64,000 nt of DNA from Rhizobium sp. NRK18 (GTDB lineage: Bacteria; Pseudomonadota; Alphaproteobacteria; Rhizobiales; Rhizobiaceae). The DNA is taken from NCBI RefSeq assembly GCF_024385575.1, contig NZ_JANFMV010000001.1:682001-746000 (forward strand). Reading direction: 5' to 3'. A program made the translations under genes and the position numbers. Positions 1 to 8,000 of the stretch are shown piece after piece (within the stretch, counting starts at the first letter, position 1; every line of letters begins with the position of its first letter). The notes below the pieces were generated by a model. It did not search any database. It was not told the DNA's origin and saw only the letters and a program-made list of their open reading frames with translations.

Positions 1-2
1 AC

Positions 3-113
3 GACGATGCTGATGTGCGGAAAATAATTAAGGCGCTGCGCGAAGCGATATCCGAGGTGGAAACTCGGTTCGGTCGGACATCTGGTCGGGGTGGCGGTGA
101 ATTCAAGCTCTGA
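3..113 (+). CDS. C-terminal end of an unrecognised protein (partial)
   Basis: An open frame enters from the left edge and ends with TGA at 111-113, giving 36 residues that finish in a Gly/Arg-rich tail (GRGGGEFKL). Its stop lies 14 bases before the GTG of the GHKL ATPase gene on the same strand, so the two genes are probably co-transcribed. Too little is visible to assign a family. The codon use and the tight spacing support a real gene end, not a chance frame. Confidence 0.55.
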   Translation, partial: DDADVRKIIKALREAISEVETRFGRTSGRGGGEFKL

Positions 114-127
114 AGTGGGAGAAAGCA

Positions 128-1954
128 GTGACTCACATAAAGCAGATAACCCCGATCACCATTCGGGATATTGATTTTACGGTTGCGCGCCAGATCGAAC
201 AGTGCCCGAAGACAATGATGCTGCGTGAGCTGGTCGTCAACGCAATTGAAGCCGCTGCTAAGGCTCCTGATGGGCGCCGTGTTGTAGAGATCAAAGGCAA
301 GACTGTTTCTGAATGTGGAGAAGCCCGAAAGCTAGCAATTTGGAACACTGGCCCAGGAATGAGTAGTGTTGAGCTTGATCACATTTGCGATCTTGCGGCG
401 TCTTTGGGGAAGGACATGGCGCTTGAAGGCAACTTCGGCATGGGCGCTAAAGTGGCTTCTCTTCCATCTAACACTCTAGGGATGCGGTATCGATCCTGTC
501 ATGCTGGTGTGGTGAGCCAAGTTATTCTGGGAAAGCGTGAAGGCATTTACGGCAAAGTTTGGGTTCCGGTTGAATACTCCTTTGAAGAAGTTGTCGATGT
601 GACTGATTTGGTTCGGCAAGAGGAAGAGTATCGACTTGACGAGGACTGGACTGAAGTTGTTTTGTTCGGAAACCGGGCCGATCAAGATACAGTTGCCGAC
701 CCCTACGGCGGAGATCCTGAACAGGATCGACAGTGGATTACCACATACTTATACCATCGTCTCTATAACCTACCCGAGGGGGTGGAGGTGTATTTGCATG
801 AAGGTACGCATCCCCGTGACGGTAGGCGTCAGTTTAAGACAATTCCGGAACGGTCGGCTGCTTTTGGTCGCGTTGAAACGGTGGACGCGGGAAACGGTAT
901 TAAGGTGCATTATTATTATGACCCACCGTATCAGGATGGCGGTCACAATAAGTCCATATCTGGTTCGTTGACATCATCGATCAGTACAGCGGGCATCGTC
1001 TTTAGAGGTGAGATATACGATGTTCGGAAGGGACGGAAGTGGGCGGCGGATGCGCCAGCGTTTGGTATTCCGTTCGGCGCTCGGCACATATCCATTCACA
1101 TAGAATTGCCCAACAATTTTCAAGTCCGTCATGAACCCTACAGGCGCTTCATTCAGCTTTCAGGCGGCGATCAGCGACAGGTTGCGGTTGACGACTTTTC
1201 GGAGATCGTTTTTCGACATAGGCCTGAATGGCTAATTGAGATCATAAATTCGCTTGCGCCGAAAGCTTCCGCATCAACGGACGATCTAAGGAAAGAACTG
1301 CAAGACCTATTGAACCAACTTCGAGTCAAAACTCAAAGCCCGCGGCTAACAGCCGAAGGTGTAGAAAATGTTGAAGAGGGTGGTGCTCGCGGAGCTACTC
1401 CCAGACATGATGGCGGATCGAGCGGAGGCCAAGATGCGTCTGTGAGTGCAACTGATCTTATTTTCAATCCCACAGGTGCAAAGCGCGCGAATATTTCCAA
1501 GAACCTTGAAGTTGCGCCGGAAATAATTCCACTTCGTGATGAAGATGAAGTTGCCGAGAAAGGAATAACTGGAAAGGCAGCGCGCTATATTCGCGAAACG
1601 AACCAGTTGTTCGTTAATCTTACTTATTCGGCAGCCGCAGCGGCGCAGGAGCATCTGCAATTACGATATGCAACCTATGAAGATCCTGAGTTGGTACGCG
1701 AACTTTCGCGTCAATGGTCTGAGCGGCTGATAATGGGGAGAGTGGGTTATGCTGTGGTCTACGCGCAGGCTAAACAACTGATCCGCGAATGGACACCAGA
1801 CGATGTTAAAAAAGCCTTGGAGCCAGAAAGTCTGAGTTTGGCGGCGGATGGGTGGCGAGATGCCGTAGGCAATGTCTATCGCAGCTTAAGCAAACGGTTT
1901 GGGGCTGCTAAAGAAGTTGCCGTGTTCGAGGACGAGGTCGAGGTGGCTGGTTAG
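128..1954 (+). CDS. GHKL-type ATPase, function unknown
   Basis: This 608-residue protein starts at a GTG with the ribosome binding site GGGAGAAAG just upstream. Residues 34-43 (ELVVNAIEAA) fit the N box of the GHKL (gyrase, Hsp90, histidine kinase, MutL) ATPase fold, NTGPGM at 73-78 fits the G1 box, and GNFGMGAKVA at 101-110 fits the glycine-rich G2 lid. No histidine-kinase phosphoacceptor domain is visible. The C-terminal part (about 400-608) has an acidic, Gly/Ser-rich linker and then a mostly helical segment that I do not recognise. In this family ATP binding usually drives clamp-like dimerisation (MutL, MORC, Hsp90). Lying in a mobile element next to an unidentified partner gene, it could be defence or DNA-maintenance cargo, but that is inference. 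Confidence 0.75.
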   Translation: MTHIKQITPITIRDIDFTVARQIEQCPKTMMLRELVVNAIEAAAKAPDGRRVVEIKGKTVSECGEARKLAIWNTGPGMSSVELDHICDLAASLGKDMALEGNFGMGAKVASLPSNTLGMRYRSCHAGVVSQVILGKREGIYGKVWVPVEYSFEEVVDVTDLVRQEEEYRLDEDWTEVVLFGNRADQDTVADPYGGDPEQDRQWITTYLYHRLYNLPEGVEVYLHEGTHPRDGRRQFKTIPERSAAFGRVETVDAGNGIKVHYYYDPPYQDGGHNKSISGSLTSSISTAGIVFRGEIYDVRKGRKWAADAPAFGIPFGARHISIHIELPNNFQVRHEPYRRFIQLSGGDQRQVAVDDFSEIVFRHRPEWLIEIINSLAPKASASTDDLRKELQDLLNQLRVKTQSPRLTAEGVENVEEGGARGATPRHDGGSSGGQDASVSATDLIFNPTGAKRANISKNLEVAPEIIPLRDEDEVAEKGITGKAARYIRETNQLFVNLTYSAAAAAQEHLQLRYATYEDPELVRELSRQWSERLIMGRVGYAVVYAQAKQLIREWTPDDVKKALEPESLSLAADGWRDAVGNVYRSLSKRFGAAKEVAVFEDEVEVAG

Positions 1955-2027
1955 GCGGGTGTTTACAAAGCCGGCCCGTTTTCCTTTTTGCCAGCCACCT
2001 ATCTGCTGCGTATATCTCGGACGTGGC

Positions 2028-2234
2028 CTAGCTTTTGCTGGTAAACAGCCCCCTCGCTTCCTTCTCGCCAGCCGATCCTTTGACCCACTGCCAAGGCGAG
2101 CGAGGCTTATGCGCCTTTGCTAGTTCGGGGTATTTCTTCTGATCGCGTACTGCGTCACGCAGGCGTTCGCGGGCTTCACGAGGATCAAGCTTCAGTTCGG
2201 CGCAAAGCTGTTTCAGGGTGGTAATCTCGGTCAT
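2028..2234 (-). CDS. Small conserved-looking hypothetical protein
   Basis: A 68-residue basic protein beginning MTEITTLKQLCAELKL, preceded by a strong ribosome binding site (GAAGGAGACG, reading the minus strand at about 2237-2246). The N-terminal half resembles a short helix-turn-helix-like stretch (LKQLCAELKLDPREARERLR) and the C-terminal half has a tryptophan pair (PWQW). No catalytic motif is seen. It stands alone, opposite in direction to the flanking genes. The strong start site makes it a likely real gene; a DNA-binding or chromatin-associated role is only a guess. Confidence 0.6.
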   Translation of the reverse strand: MTEITTLKQLCAELKLDPREARERLRDAVRDQKKYPELAKAHKPRSPWQWVKGSAGEKEARGLFTSKS

Positions 2235-2360
2235 TGATCGTCTCCTTCTTGTTCAAGACGATCTAACTATTAAGACGACCACAAAGCCCGTGTCAGGGAA
2301 AATCCTAGATTACTTTTGATTGCGCTCTTGTCGTGTTTCAATCATACTTAATGGGAGGCT

Positions 2361-2795
2361 GTGTCGGGGGCATTAGTGTCAGAAGCTAAACCAAATGAGA
2401 ATGCACGAAACGCAATATTGGGAGTTGGTATTGCCGCGATAGCGGGCAACGCGTTTGCTACAGGTGGATACGGTTTTTGGGACGCCATAGTGGGGATATT
2501 GCTATTCTTCGTGTTAGTGGAATTTTGGCGACAAAGATTGAATTCGTTGTCTTTGGAACTGGCTTACGCATTCGCCATTTCCTATGTGCTAATCATGATT
2601 TTTGGTCTATTCGGCGACCTGCAATTTCCACATAATCGATCAGATTTTGGTGTTCCTCAATCTCTTTGGGATCAGGTGATCACTGACGCTGCAAATAGGC
2701 AGTTCTGGAGGGGCGTAAGTATCTTTGCTTGCTGGTTAGTGTTCGGTATGGGCATATATTTGTGGCGCAGGGGAGCGAACAATGATCAACGCTGA
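2361..2795 (+). CDS. Small integral membrane protein, unknown function
   Basis: A 144-residue protein starting at a GTG behind GGGAGG. Hydrophobic stretches at roughly residues 19-32, 40-55, 68-84 and 115-134 indicate three or four membrane spans, ending in the basic tail LWRRGANNDQR. No family is recognised. The next gene, a predicted lipoprotein, overlaps its end by 14 bases, so the two are translationally linked and probably work together at the cell envelope. It lies inside the mobile element, so an exclusion, defence or accessory role is possible but unsupported. Confidence 0.6.
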   Translation: MSGALVSEAKPNENARNAILGVGIAAIAGNAFATGGYGFWDAIVGILLFFVLVEFWRQRLNSLSLELAYAFAISYVLIMIFGLFGDLQFPHNRSDFGVPQSLWDQVITDAANRQFWRGVSIFACWLVFGMGIYLWRRGANNDQR

Positions 2796-3096
2796 ATCAC
2801 CTGCGCACGTTGTTATATGCATTATCTTTTTTGCGCTGAGTTTGACAGGCTGTACCTCAGGTGGAAGAATTCCGGAGGGCTACGATCAATCGAGTCTAGT
2901 GAGCGCAAATTATCGAGGCTCCAAAATCGAAATTTCAAAAGGCGACGGTTTGCCTTGCTCCAAAACTATTCAGAAGTCGGCTTTGGGAAAATATTCAATC
3001 GTTGATGTTGGTCCCGACTTTCTCATTGTGAGCAGTGACGAAAACAAGAAGGTTTTAGTGCCACTTGCAGACATCTGCTTCTCTATGTCCGGTTAG
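2782..3096 (+). CDS. Predicted lipoprotein, unknown function
   Basis: A 104-residue protein with an N-terminal hydrophobic segment (VVICIIFFALSLTGC) that ends in a lipobox, LTGC, so Cys24 would be lipidated after signal peptidase II cleavage. The mature part is short, lacks recognised domains and contains two further cysteines (near residues 59 and 99) that could form a disulphide. It overlaps the end of the membrane-protein gene by 14 bases in another frame, and it ends just before the convergent XRE regulator gene. Confidence 0.6.
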   Translation: MINAESPAHVVICIIFFALSLTGCTSGGRIPEGYDQSSLVSANYRGSKIEISKGDGLPCSKTIQKSALGKYSIVDVGPDFLIVSSDENKKVLVPLADICFSMSG

Positions 3097-3106
3097 CTGA
3101 GGACAG

Positions 3107-3436
3107 CTACATTCTACGCAGGGCGACAACTGCCTCGGCTTGTGCGACAGCAGCCTGTAAGTCATCATCAGTCATGACGGTGGCCGCAGCGTTCAAGCGA
3201 TCAACTAGAACTGTGCGCTTATCGCTTCTAGTGGCGTTGCCCTCAGTCAGCAATTCATTGGGCGTTGATTGCAACACATCGGCGATTTTCAACAGCATGG
3301 CTAGGTCAGGTTCGTTACGGCCACTGACATAATGCGCGTAGCGGCGTTCGCTCAATCCAACACGTCGAGCGACTTCAGCATTGGCGAGTCCAAGTTCCTG
3401 CGCCCTTTGTCTCAAGTTGTTTGCGAACACTTCCAT
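3107..3436 (-). CDS. XRE-family transcriptional repressor
   Basis: The protein has an N-terminal Cro/C1-type helix-turn-helix at about residues 3-60 (AEVARRVGLSERRYAHYVSG as recognition region, then a LAMLLKIADVL helix), followed by a short helical C-terminus. I chose ATG at 3436 (109 residues); an upstream TTG at 3445 would lie inside the palindrome at 3439-3453. No clear ribosome binding site precedes either start, so translation may be weak. It is divergent from the small membrane-protein gene at 3519. The inverted repeat right at its start suggests autorepression and control of the divergent gene. Confidence 0.75.
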   Translation of the reverse strand: MEVFANNLRQRAQELGLANAEVARRVGLSERRYAHYVSGRNEPDLAMLLKIADVLQSTPNELLTEGNATRSDKRTVLVDRLNAAATVMTDDDLQAAVAQAEAVVALRRM

Positions 3437-3438
3437 GG

Positions 3439-3453
3439 GGAACAAAATGTTCC
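3439..3453. promoter_or_regulatory. Inverted repeat, probable operator of the XRE repressor
   Basis: The sequence GGAACA-AAA-TGTTCC is a perfect 6-bp inverted repeat with a 3-bp centre. It begins 2 bp upstream of the repressor's ATG in the 82-bp gap between divergent genes. A second, looser pair of the same half-sites (GTTC...GAAC) occurs around 3485-3502. Position and symmetry fit an autoregulatory operator; binding is inferred. Confidence 0.5.
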
Positions 3454-3518
3454 TGACAGCCTGACCTTGTCCATGTAGGATACGTTCTCGTTATTATGAA
3501 CATTTCCTGTGGCTTCCT

Positions 3519-3797
3519 ATGTCCGACTATCTTCCTTTGATCATCTTCGGCGCGTTCGTGCTTTCGGTCTTCGGCTGGTGGGAATGGGAATTTCACATCA
3601 AGTCCCTGCGAGTATCCAGGAAGGAGATTGCCGCGCTGGCCGATGAGATGATCGAAAAGCATGGTCCTGATGCCGAAGAACGGGCCTATGCCGAGGAAGA
3701 TGCTGCATGGCGTCGGTCGAACACAGTCGAGCAAGGCAAATGGCGACGGGTGCGCAAGGAACTATGGCGTCGGCACAAAGCGGGCGAGTGGGAGTAG
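3519..3797 (+). CDS. Small membrane-anchored protein, unknown function
   Basis: A 92-residue protein with one hydrophobic segment at residues 4-21 (YLPLIIFGAFVLSVFGWW), then a strongly charged cytoplasmic-looking helical tail rich in Glu, Arg and Lys. No known domain. It is divergent from the XRE repressor gene, with the inverted repeat between them, so it is probably under that repressor's control. Functions such as superinfection exclusion or a membrane toxin would suit the size and topology but have no direct support. Confidence 0.5.
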   Translation: MSDYLPLIIFGAFVLSVFGWWEWEFHIKSLRVSRKEIAALADEMIEKHGPDAEERAYAEEDAAWRRSNTVEQGKWRRVRKELWRRHKAGEWE

Positions 3798-4219
3798 CCG
3801 TCTGCAATTAACCGGCACTCTATACGGACATTGGCGCGTGCGGCCGCGTTGGGAAGGGACAGAGAAGGCCGAGGAGCGAGGGCGCGGCTCGTTTCGCTGT
3901 CCAACCACTGCAAACGTCTGAACCGTCGCCAGTGGGGCGCTATGGCCGATTGCCGGGTGCTGGATAATGCCGGAACGTCTCGCGCTCATATTCGCGCCAG
4001 CGCTGGCCTCGGGCACCCTCGGCGCATGTTGATGCGCTCAACGATGCGAACGGCGCTCATGGCGCGAATTTAGGCGAAAAACACCCCTTCGAATGACCTA
4101 TTCGACACCCACGGAGCATCATGCACGTGAGAAGGAAAATGCAGGCGTTGAAATCGTTGCGTTAATCGCCTCGCCTGACGGGCTGACATCACAACAACAA
4201 ATACCATTGTCGGCCCGGC

Positions 4220-4266
4220 AACTTTCCAAGTTTCCCTTCATATAAGTGTCGGAAAGTCGGAAACTT
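4220..4266. repeat. Hairpin repeat copy A
   Basis: Left arm AACTTTCCAAGTTTCC, about 15 bp of spacer containing CATATAA, right arm GGAAAGTCGGAAACTT. Each arm holds two TTTCC (or GGAAA) boxes 8 bp apart, so the unit has four boxes in inverted order. It belongs to a family of five copies in this element (see 4938, 7026, 8001, 8091). This copy lies in the gene-poor stretch and lacks the long flanking A and T runs of copies B to D. Confidence 0.8.
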
Positions 4267-4385
4267 CGCGCCATCATCCAAGCGCAAGGGGGATGGGGGA
4301 GGTCGTTTTTTATAGGCGATGCCTCAATCCGTGCACGGGCAGGCATATAGACCACCAAGGTTTCGAGCCCGTAGCCGTTTTTGTG

Positions 4386-4415
4386 TTGTAAATGTCGACA
4401 GCATGTTAATACTAT
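4386..4415 (+). promoter_or_regulatory. Possible promoter for the 4474-4922 gene pair
   Basis: TTGTAA at 4386-4391 and TACTAT at 4410-4415 are separated by 18 bp and stand about 60 bp before the first gene of the pair. The boxes are approximate matches to sigma-70 consensus in a locally AT-rich stretch, so this is a weak call. Confidence 0.3.
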
Positions 4416-4473
4416 ATTTAGTGTTTGCAGCCATGATGCGTCTATAGGAAACTGATTTCCTAAAGAAAGCGAG

Positions 4474-4656
4474 ATGGCTATGGATGTATCAAAGCTAGAT
4501 GATGTCGCAGAAGACGACATGAGGCCGGTTCAGCGCATCGAACAGAACGCTCCCGTAAATGTTGCCCCTACCCAGACCGAAGTCTCTTTTGATTTGAGCT
4601 TCTGGAAGGTAAACCTGCGGGGCTTCTTCAAACGGGTAACCGGCAAAGCGTCATGA
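4474..4656 (+). CDS. Small hypothetical protein linked to a repressor
   Basis: A 60-residue protein (MAMDVSKLDDVAEDD... ending KVNLRGFFKRVTGKAS) with an acidic N-terminus and a basic, aromatic C-terminus. A purine-rich AAAGAAAGCGAG precedes the ATG. Its stop overlaps the ATG of the following XRE gene (ATGA), the usual sign of translational coupling. No domain is recognised. Coupling to a helix-turn-helix gene suggests a phage-type regulatory pair, but the role is unknown. Confidence 0.5.
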   Translation: MAMDVSKLDDVAEDDMRPVQRIEQNAPVNVAPTQTEVSFDLSFWKVNLRGFFKRVTGKAS

Positions 4657-4922
4657 AAGGGGAAGAGCTAAAGGCGTGGCGTGAGCTTCAGGGCAAGTCA
4701 CAAAAGGAACTTGCCGATGCACTAGATGTCTCTCGGCATTCTGTGATCAAATGGGAGCAGGAGGAGCAAATACCGAGACTGGTGGAACTCGCGGTCTCGG
4801 CTTTGGATCGTGACTCGCCCTTGAAGCTTGTGGCTGGCCGAGCCTCTAGTCCCGAGGAGGTTGTACGTACGCGGGAACTATTCGATAGGGCGCTAGCTGG
4901 GACAACGGGACGGGAAAGTTGA
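4653..4922 (+). CDS. XRE-family helix-turn-helix regulator
   Basis: An 89-residue protein with a Cro/C1 helix-turn-helix at residues 3-55 (LKAWRELQGKSQKELADAL, then VSRHSVIKWEQ) and a short C-terminal extension. It starts within the ATGA overlap with the upstream small gene. Hairpin repeat copy B begins 15 bp after its stop, between it and the convergent primase-helicase frame. As the second repressor-like gene in the element it may control excision or replication genes; the GGAAA boxes of the repeats are possible targets, which is untested. Confidence 0.8.
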   Translation: MKGEELKAWRELQGKSQKELADALDVSRHSVIKWEQEEQIPRLVELAVSALDRDSPLKLVAGRASSPEEVVRTRELFDRALAGTTGRES

Positions 4923-4937
4923 TTGGCAAGATCGTGC

Positions 4938-4992
4938 AAAAAAAGTTTCCAAGTTTCCTGACATATATACGAAGGAAAGTCGGAAAGTTTTT
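4938..4992. repeat. Hairpin repeat copy B (bidirectional terminator-like)
   Basis: An A-run is followed by AAGTTTCCAAGTTTCC, then a spacer containing CATATATAC, then GGAAAGTCGGAAAG and a T-run. The stem with flanking A and T runs has the form of a bidirectional intrinsic terminator, and it sits exactly between two convergent genes (ends at 4922 and 5027). Confidence 0.85.
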
Positions 4993-5026
4993 GACGCGCC
5001 AGCATTCGCAGCGCGCCAAAGAAGCA

Positions 5027-6934
5027 TTAATCGAAGGTCTCCTTGGGGAACACATCGCGAAGGCGTTCCTTGCCCTTCTCCGTGACCGTGAGGCCCTTCT
5101 TGTCGACCAGTTCGTCATGGCGCAGCGCGGAGAGGTGCTTGCTGATCGCGGGCGGCTTCAGGCCCACGGCATCCACCAGCTCCTTCTGTTTTGCGAAGCG
5201 CTTCGAGCCATCGCCAGCAGGACCGCCGTATATGATGCGCAACGTATGATCCTGCGGCACGACCTTGGTAGTTTCGCCATAATCCCAGTCCAGAATGCCG
5301 TCGTCGCCCTCAACCAATTCCATGGTCAGATAGGCAGGGTTCGGCTTGACGTTACGGGTCTTGGTGAACTCCATGTTGACGGCTGCACCGTCGCCTTTCG
5401 GCGCATCGGCCAGCGTCAGCTTTATGGTTGTGTCCAACGGGTCCTCAAGACGTGATGCTCCACGCTGATTGCCCAGCTTGCCAGCATGGTGAACCACAAG
5501 CGTCGCATAGCCCTTGTGACGCAGAGCGATCAGCCATTGCAGGAGGCCGTCAAGCGCCGAGTTGTCGTTTTCCTCGACACCACGCCTGAGCGACGACAGG
5601 TTATCCAGAATAATCAGTGAGGGTTTGCGTCCTTCATCGGCCAATTGGTCGAGCATGGAGGTGATAAGGTGCTGGTCATCCTCACGACCGATGTTGAGGG
5701 CGTGGAACTCGTGGTGCATCACCTCGGAGGATAGGATTTGCAGGTTGTCGATGTCGTCGGCTCTCATCGCCTGGATGCGTTCCGTCAAGTCGGCCAAGGG
5801 CATTTCCCCATCAATTAAGAGGACGGGGCGAGGTTCGGGAACATGATAAGCCAGGAAATCCTCGCCCGTCGCCACGGCCTTCGCCATTGCTAACGCAACC
5901 CATGTCTTCCCCGTTCCACGTTCGGCGAACATCATGTTGACGCTGTTCGTGGCGATCAGTGGATCGACAATCATCTCTCGGGGCGGAATATCCAAGACGG
6001 CGAGCTTCTTCGCGGAGATCAGGAAATTCGTCAGGTTTTCCTCTGACGGCTTGGCGTCACGCAAGAGCGCTTCGATATCGACGCCTTCCGGCACATCATC
6101 GGCCAAGTCCCAGCCCTTCGGCAAAATGTCGGGCAGGTCCACGATCTTGACGGATTTGACTCCAATCGAACGAAGCGTTCTGGCGATATCGTCAGCAGCA
6201 GCGAGACCGGGATCGTCGGCATCGGGCCAGATTGTGACATCGAAACCCTATAAAGGCGACCAATCGGTCTGACGCGTGGCATTCGCTCCACCGTGCCACG
6301 ATACGACTACGTGAGAAGGAAAAATATCCTGCCCTGCATCGGCAGCCTTTTCGCCTTCGACAATCAGCACAGGCTCGTCGGCTTCGGCAGCAGCCAGTTC
6401 ATCAAGGCCATAGAGGGGACGCGGCTTGACAAAATCCTCGATCAGCCAGTGGATCGCGCCCTTCTCATCGCGCCAAGGCGTGATCTGGCAAAAGCGCTTG
6501 CCCTTGTTGCCTTCGACGCGCACGACATAACCCACTGTGCGATCCTGCGCATCGGCGTAGCGATAGGTGTCGTCGGGTTTGCGTCCCAGCATTTCCTTGA
6601 AATCGGAGTCAGGCGTATTCGGGCCAACGAAGCCAACGCGCTTCATGCCATCACTGGCCTTTTTCTTCTCACGGTCAGGCTTCTTGCGCCTTGGGCTTGT
6701 AGACGGTTTGCTTGCGCCCAGGGCCTCAACGATTTCCTCGTATTCGCAGCCAGAATGGCAATGGAAAATGGGCTGGCCCTTGTCGCCAACGCCGACACTC
6801 AGGCTGTTGCGATGATCGTCGTGAGCAGGGCAAAGGGCGGTCAGGCTGCCGTCGCTTTTCCATCTGACGTTTTCCAGCCGTTCAGCTACGTCGTCTATGG
6901 ACGCAAGGGAGAGGTTAGCTATGCGTTTCTTCAT
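5027..6934 (-). pseudogene. Primase-helicase (zinc finger, TOPRIM, RecA-like ATPase) interrupted by one TAG
   Basis: One reading frame of 635 codons runs through here but is cut by TAG at 6248-6250. The first part (6934 to 6248, 228 residues, ribosome binding site AAAGGAC) has a CHC2-like zinc site (C35, H38, C59, C63) and the first TOPRIM motif (VEGEK, 192-196). After the stop the same frame gives GFDVTIWPDADDPG, the second TOPRIM acidic motif, then a RepA-like AAA ATPase with Walker A (AERGTGKT) and Walker B (LIILD), and a C-terminal winged-helix-like segment. The stop therefore splits the TOPRIM fold. A GTG at 6142 could start a separate 371-residue helicase. Proteins of this layout replicate P4-like satellites and integrative elements. 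The TAG would be AAG (Lys) with one change. Either the element has lost replication or the helicase half is made on its own. Confidence 0.8.
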
Positions 6935-7025
6935 GGTCTGTCCTTTCGCAAAAGGACTCCCATCTACTATGCATTTTCCCTGGCGTATCGGGCGTTATAT
7001 CCAGCCTTTCGATCCCATGAGGTGC

Positions 7026-7077
7026 AAAAAGTTTCCAACTTTCCATGCATATATATGACGGAAACTTGGAAAGTTTT
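7026..7077. repeat. Hairpin repeat copy C
   Basis: AAAAAGTTTCCAACTTTCC, a spacer with TGCATATATATGAC, then GGAAACTTGGAAAGTTTT. It begins 21 bp before the end of the excisionase gene (which ends at 7099 on the minus strand), in the gap leading to the primase-helicase frame, with flanking A and T runs. Confidence 0.85.
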
Positions 7078-7098
7078 GAGGGGCCGAAGCCCCCCATA

Positions 7099-7347
7099 TT
7101 AGAATTCGGCATATACATGGCGCTGGCGTTCATCGGCGCGCGCTTCGAGCCAGTCATCGACTTCAGCTTTCAGCCACGCAACCGTGGTGCCTGCCATACG
7201 GACGCGACGGGGAAAACGGCCAGCAAGCTCCCAGCGCAAAAGACTGGAATTGCTGACGGTAATGCCAAGGGCTTTCAAATCGGTACGTGAGAGCAAGACC
7301 TTGGCATGATGTGACACGCTTTTGCGTGCCGTAGCATGTTCATTCAT
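7099..7347 (-). CDS. AlpA-like excisionase / helix-turn-helix regulator
   Basis: An 82-residue protein whose ATG at 7347 is set by a near-perfect AAGGAGGTCC ribosome binding site at 7351-7360. It has a MerR/AlpA-like winged helix: LLSRTDLKALGITVSNSSLL, then RWELAGRFPRRVRMAGTTVAW, then LKAEVDDWLEARADER. Proteins of this family act as recombination directionality factors or as activators of the integrase gene in P4-like elements. It lies between the replication frame and the gene at 7393, on the same strand as the integrase, which fits that role. Confidence 0.85.
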   Translation of the reverse strand: MNEHATARKSVSHHAKVLLSRTDLKALGITVSNSSLLRWELAGRFPRRVRMAGTTVAWLKAEVDDWLEARADERQRHVYAEF

Positions 7348-7392
7348 TTTGGACCTCCTTTCTTCAGAGGCCATCTATTTATCCCATAAAAT

Positions 7393-7998
7393 TCAGTCCT
7401 GCTTGGGCGTTATATCCGTGGTTTCGGTCCCAATCGGATTTTTGCAGGCAATGCCAAGGCCATTCAAGTCATCGAATATGCGCTGGAGGCGCTCGGCTTT
7501 CGGAGAGTCGCCGTGAAACAGACCCTCAAGATCAGCCATGTCTTGCCCTGTCACTGAGATGTCGTCGATTGCCCTACGTATCCAGTCTTCGGTGCTGGTC
7601 GTTGCGGTCATGATCTTGGCAAAGTCAGGGGCGTATTTCTTGGCGAGACCACGGAATGATGGTTCGGCTTCAGCCAGCTTTGCGTCCCACTCAACTTGTA
7701 TCTCTGGTTTTTGCGCACTCTTGAGCAAACGCATCATCTGGTCTCGGTCGGCCTTCAGGGCCTCGGCAATAATGGGAAAGAGAAGAACAGGATTGTGTGT
7801 GGGTTTCTGGCCCTGATTGTTTTCGTCGCCGAGCAGCGCTGCTCTTGCACGGGCAAGACGGGTTACGTCTTTGGTTTTCACGTTTTCTATCGGGTTCGCA
7901 GCTATGATGCCCAACAGAAGCAGATCAATCATACGGTCACGCGAGCGCAGCTTTTGTTCGTCTCTCGGCAATTGTGGCTGAAGGGATTTCGGGGGCAT
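7393..7998 (-). CDS. Hypothetical protein of the mobile element
   Basis: A 201-residue, mainly helical protein starting MPPKSLQPQLPRDEQ at the ATG at 7998. The frame is open further upstream to an ATG at 8073, but the extra 25 codons would be translated hairpin repeat D, so the shorter form is more likely; neither start has a strong ribosome binding site. No known domain is seen. It follows the integrase and precedes the excisionase gene on the same strand, so a role in element maintenance, such as replication or copy control, is plausible but not shown. Confidence 0.6.
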   Translation of the reverse strand: MPPKSLQPQLPRDEQKLRSRDRMIDLLLLGIIAANPIENVKTKDVTRLARARAALLGDENNQGQKPTHNPVLLFPIIAEALKADRDQMMRLLKSAQKPEIQVEWDAKLAEAEPSFRGLAKKYAPDFAKIMTATTSTEDWIRRAIDDISVTGQDMADLEGLFHGDSPKAERLQRIFDDLNGLGIACKNPIGTETTDITPKQD

Positions 7999-8000
7999 TG

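Larger units (their letters stand above)
3798..4473. other. Gene-poor stretch in the mobile element
   Basis: About 680 bp with no convincing gene. The part at 3830-4075 is clearly more GC-rich than its surroundings and is open in several overlapping frames on both strands, none with a good ribosome binding site. The rest is AT-richer and holds repeat copy A and a possible promoter for the gene at 4474. An element origin, a decayed gene or an untranslated RNA could sit here; I see no proof of any. Confidence 0.4.

Noticed and set aside
3831..4073. Small plus-strand frame in the GC-rich patch
   Set aside because: Several overlapping frames are open here because the patch is GC-rich; none has a binding site or protein-like pattern.
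4119..4520. 133-residue minus-strand frame across repeat A
   Set aside because: It runs through the repeat and the likely promoter of the gene at 4474, has Ser-rich low-complexity composition and no start site.
4919..5455. 178-residue plus-strand frame antisense to the helicase end
   Set aside because: It starts inside repeat B and overlaps the helicase on the opposite strand; no domain.
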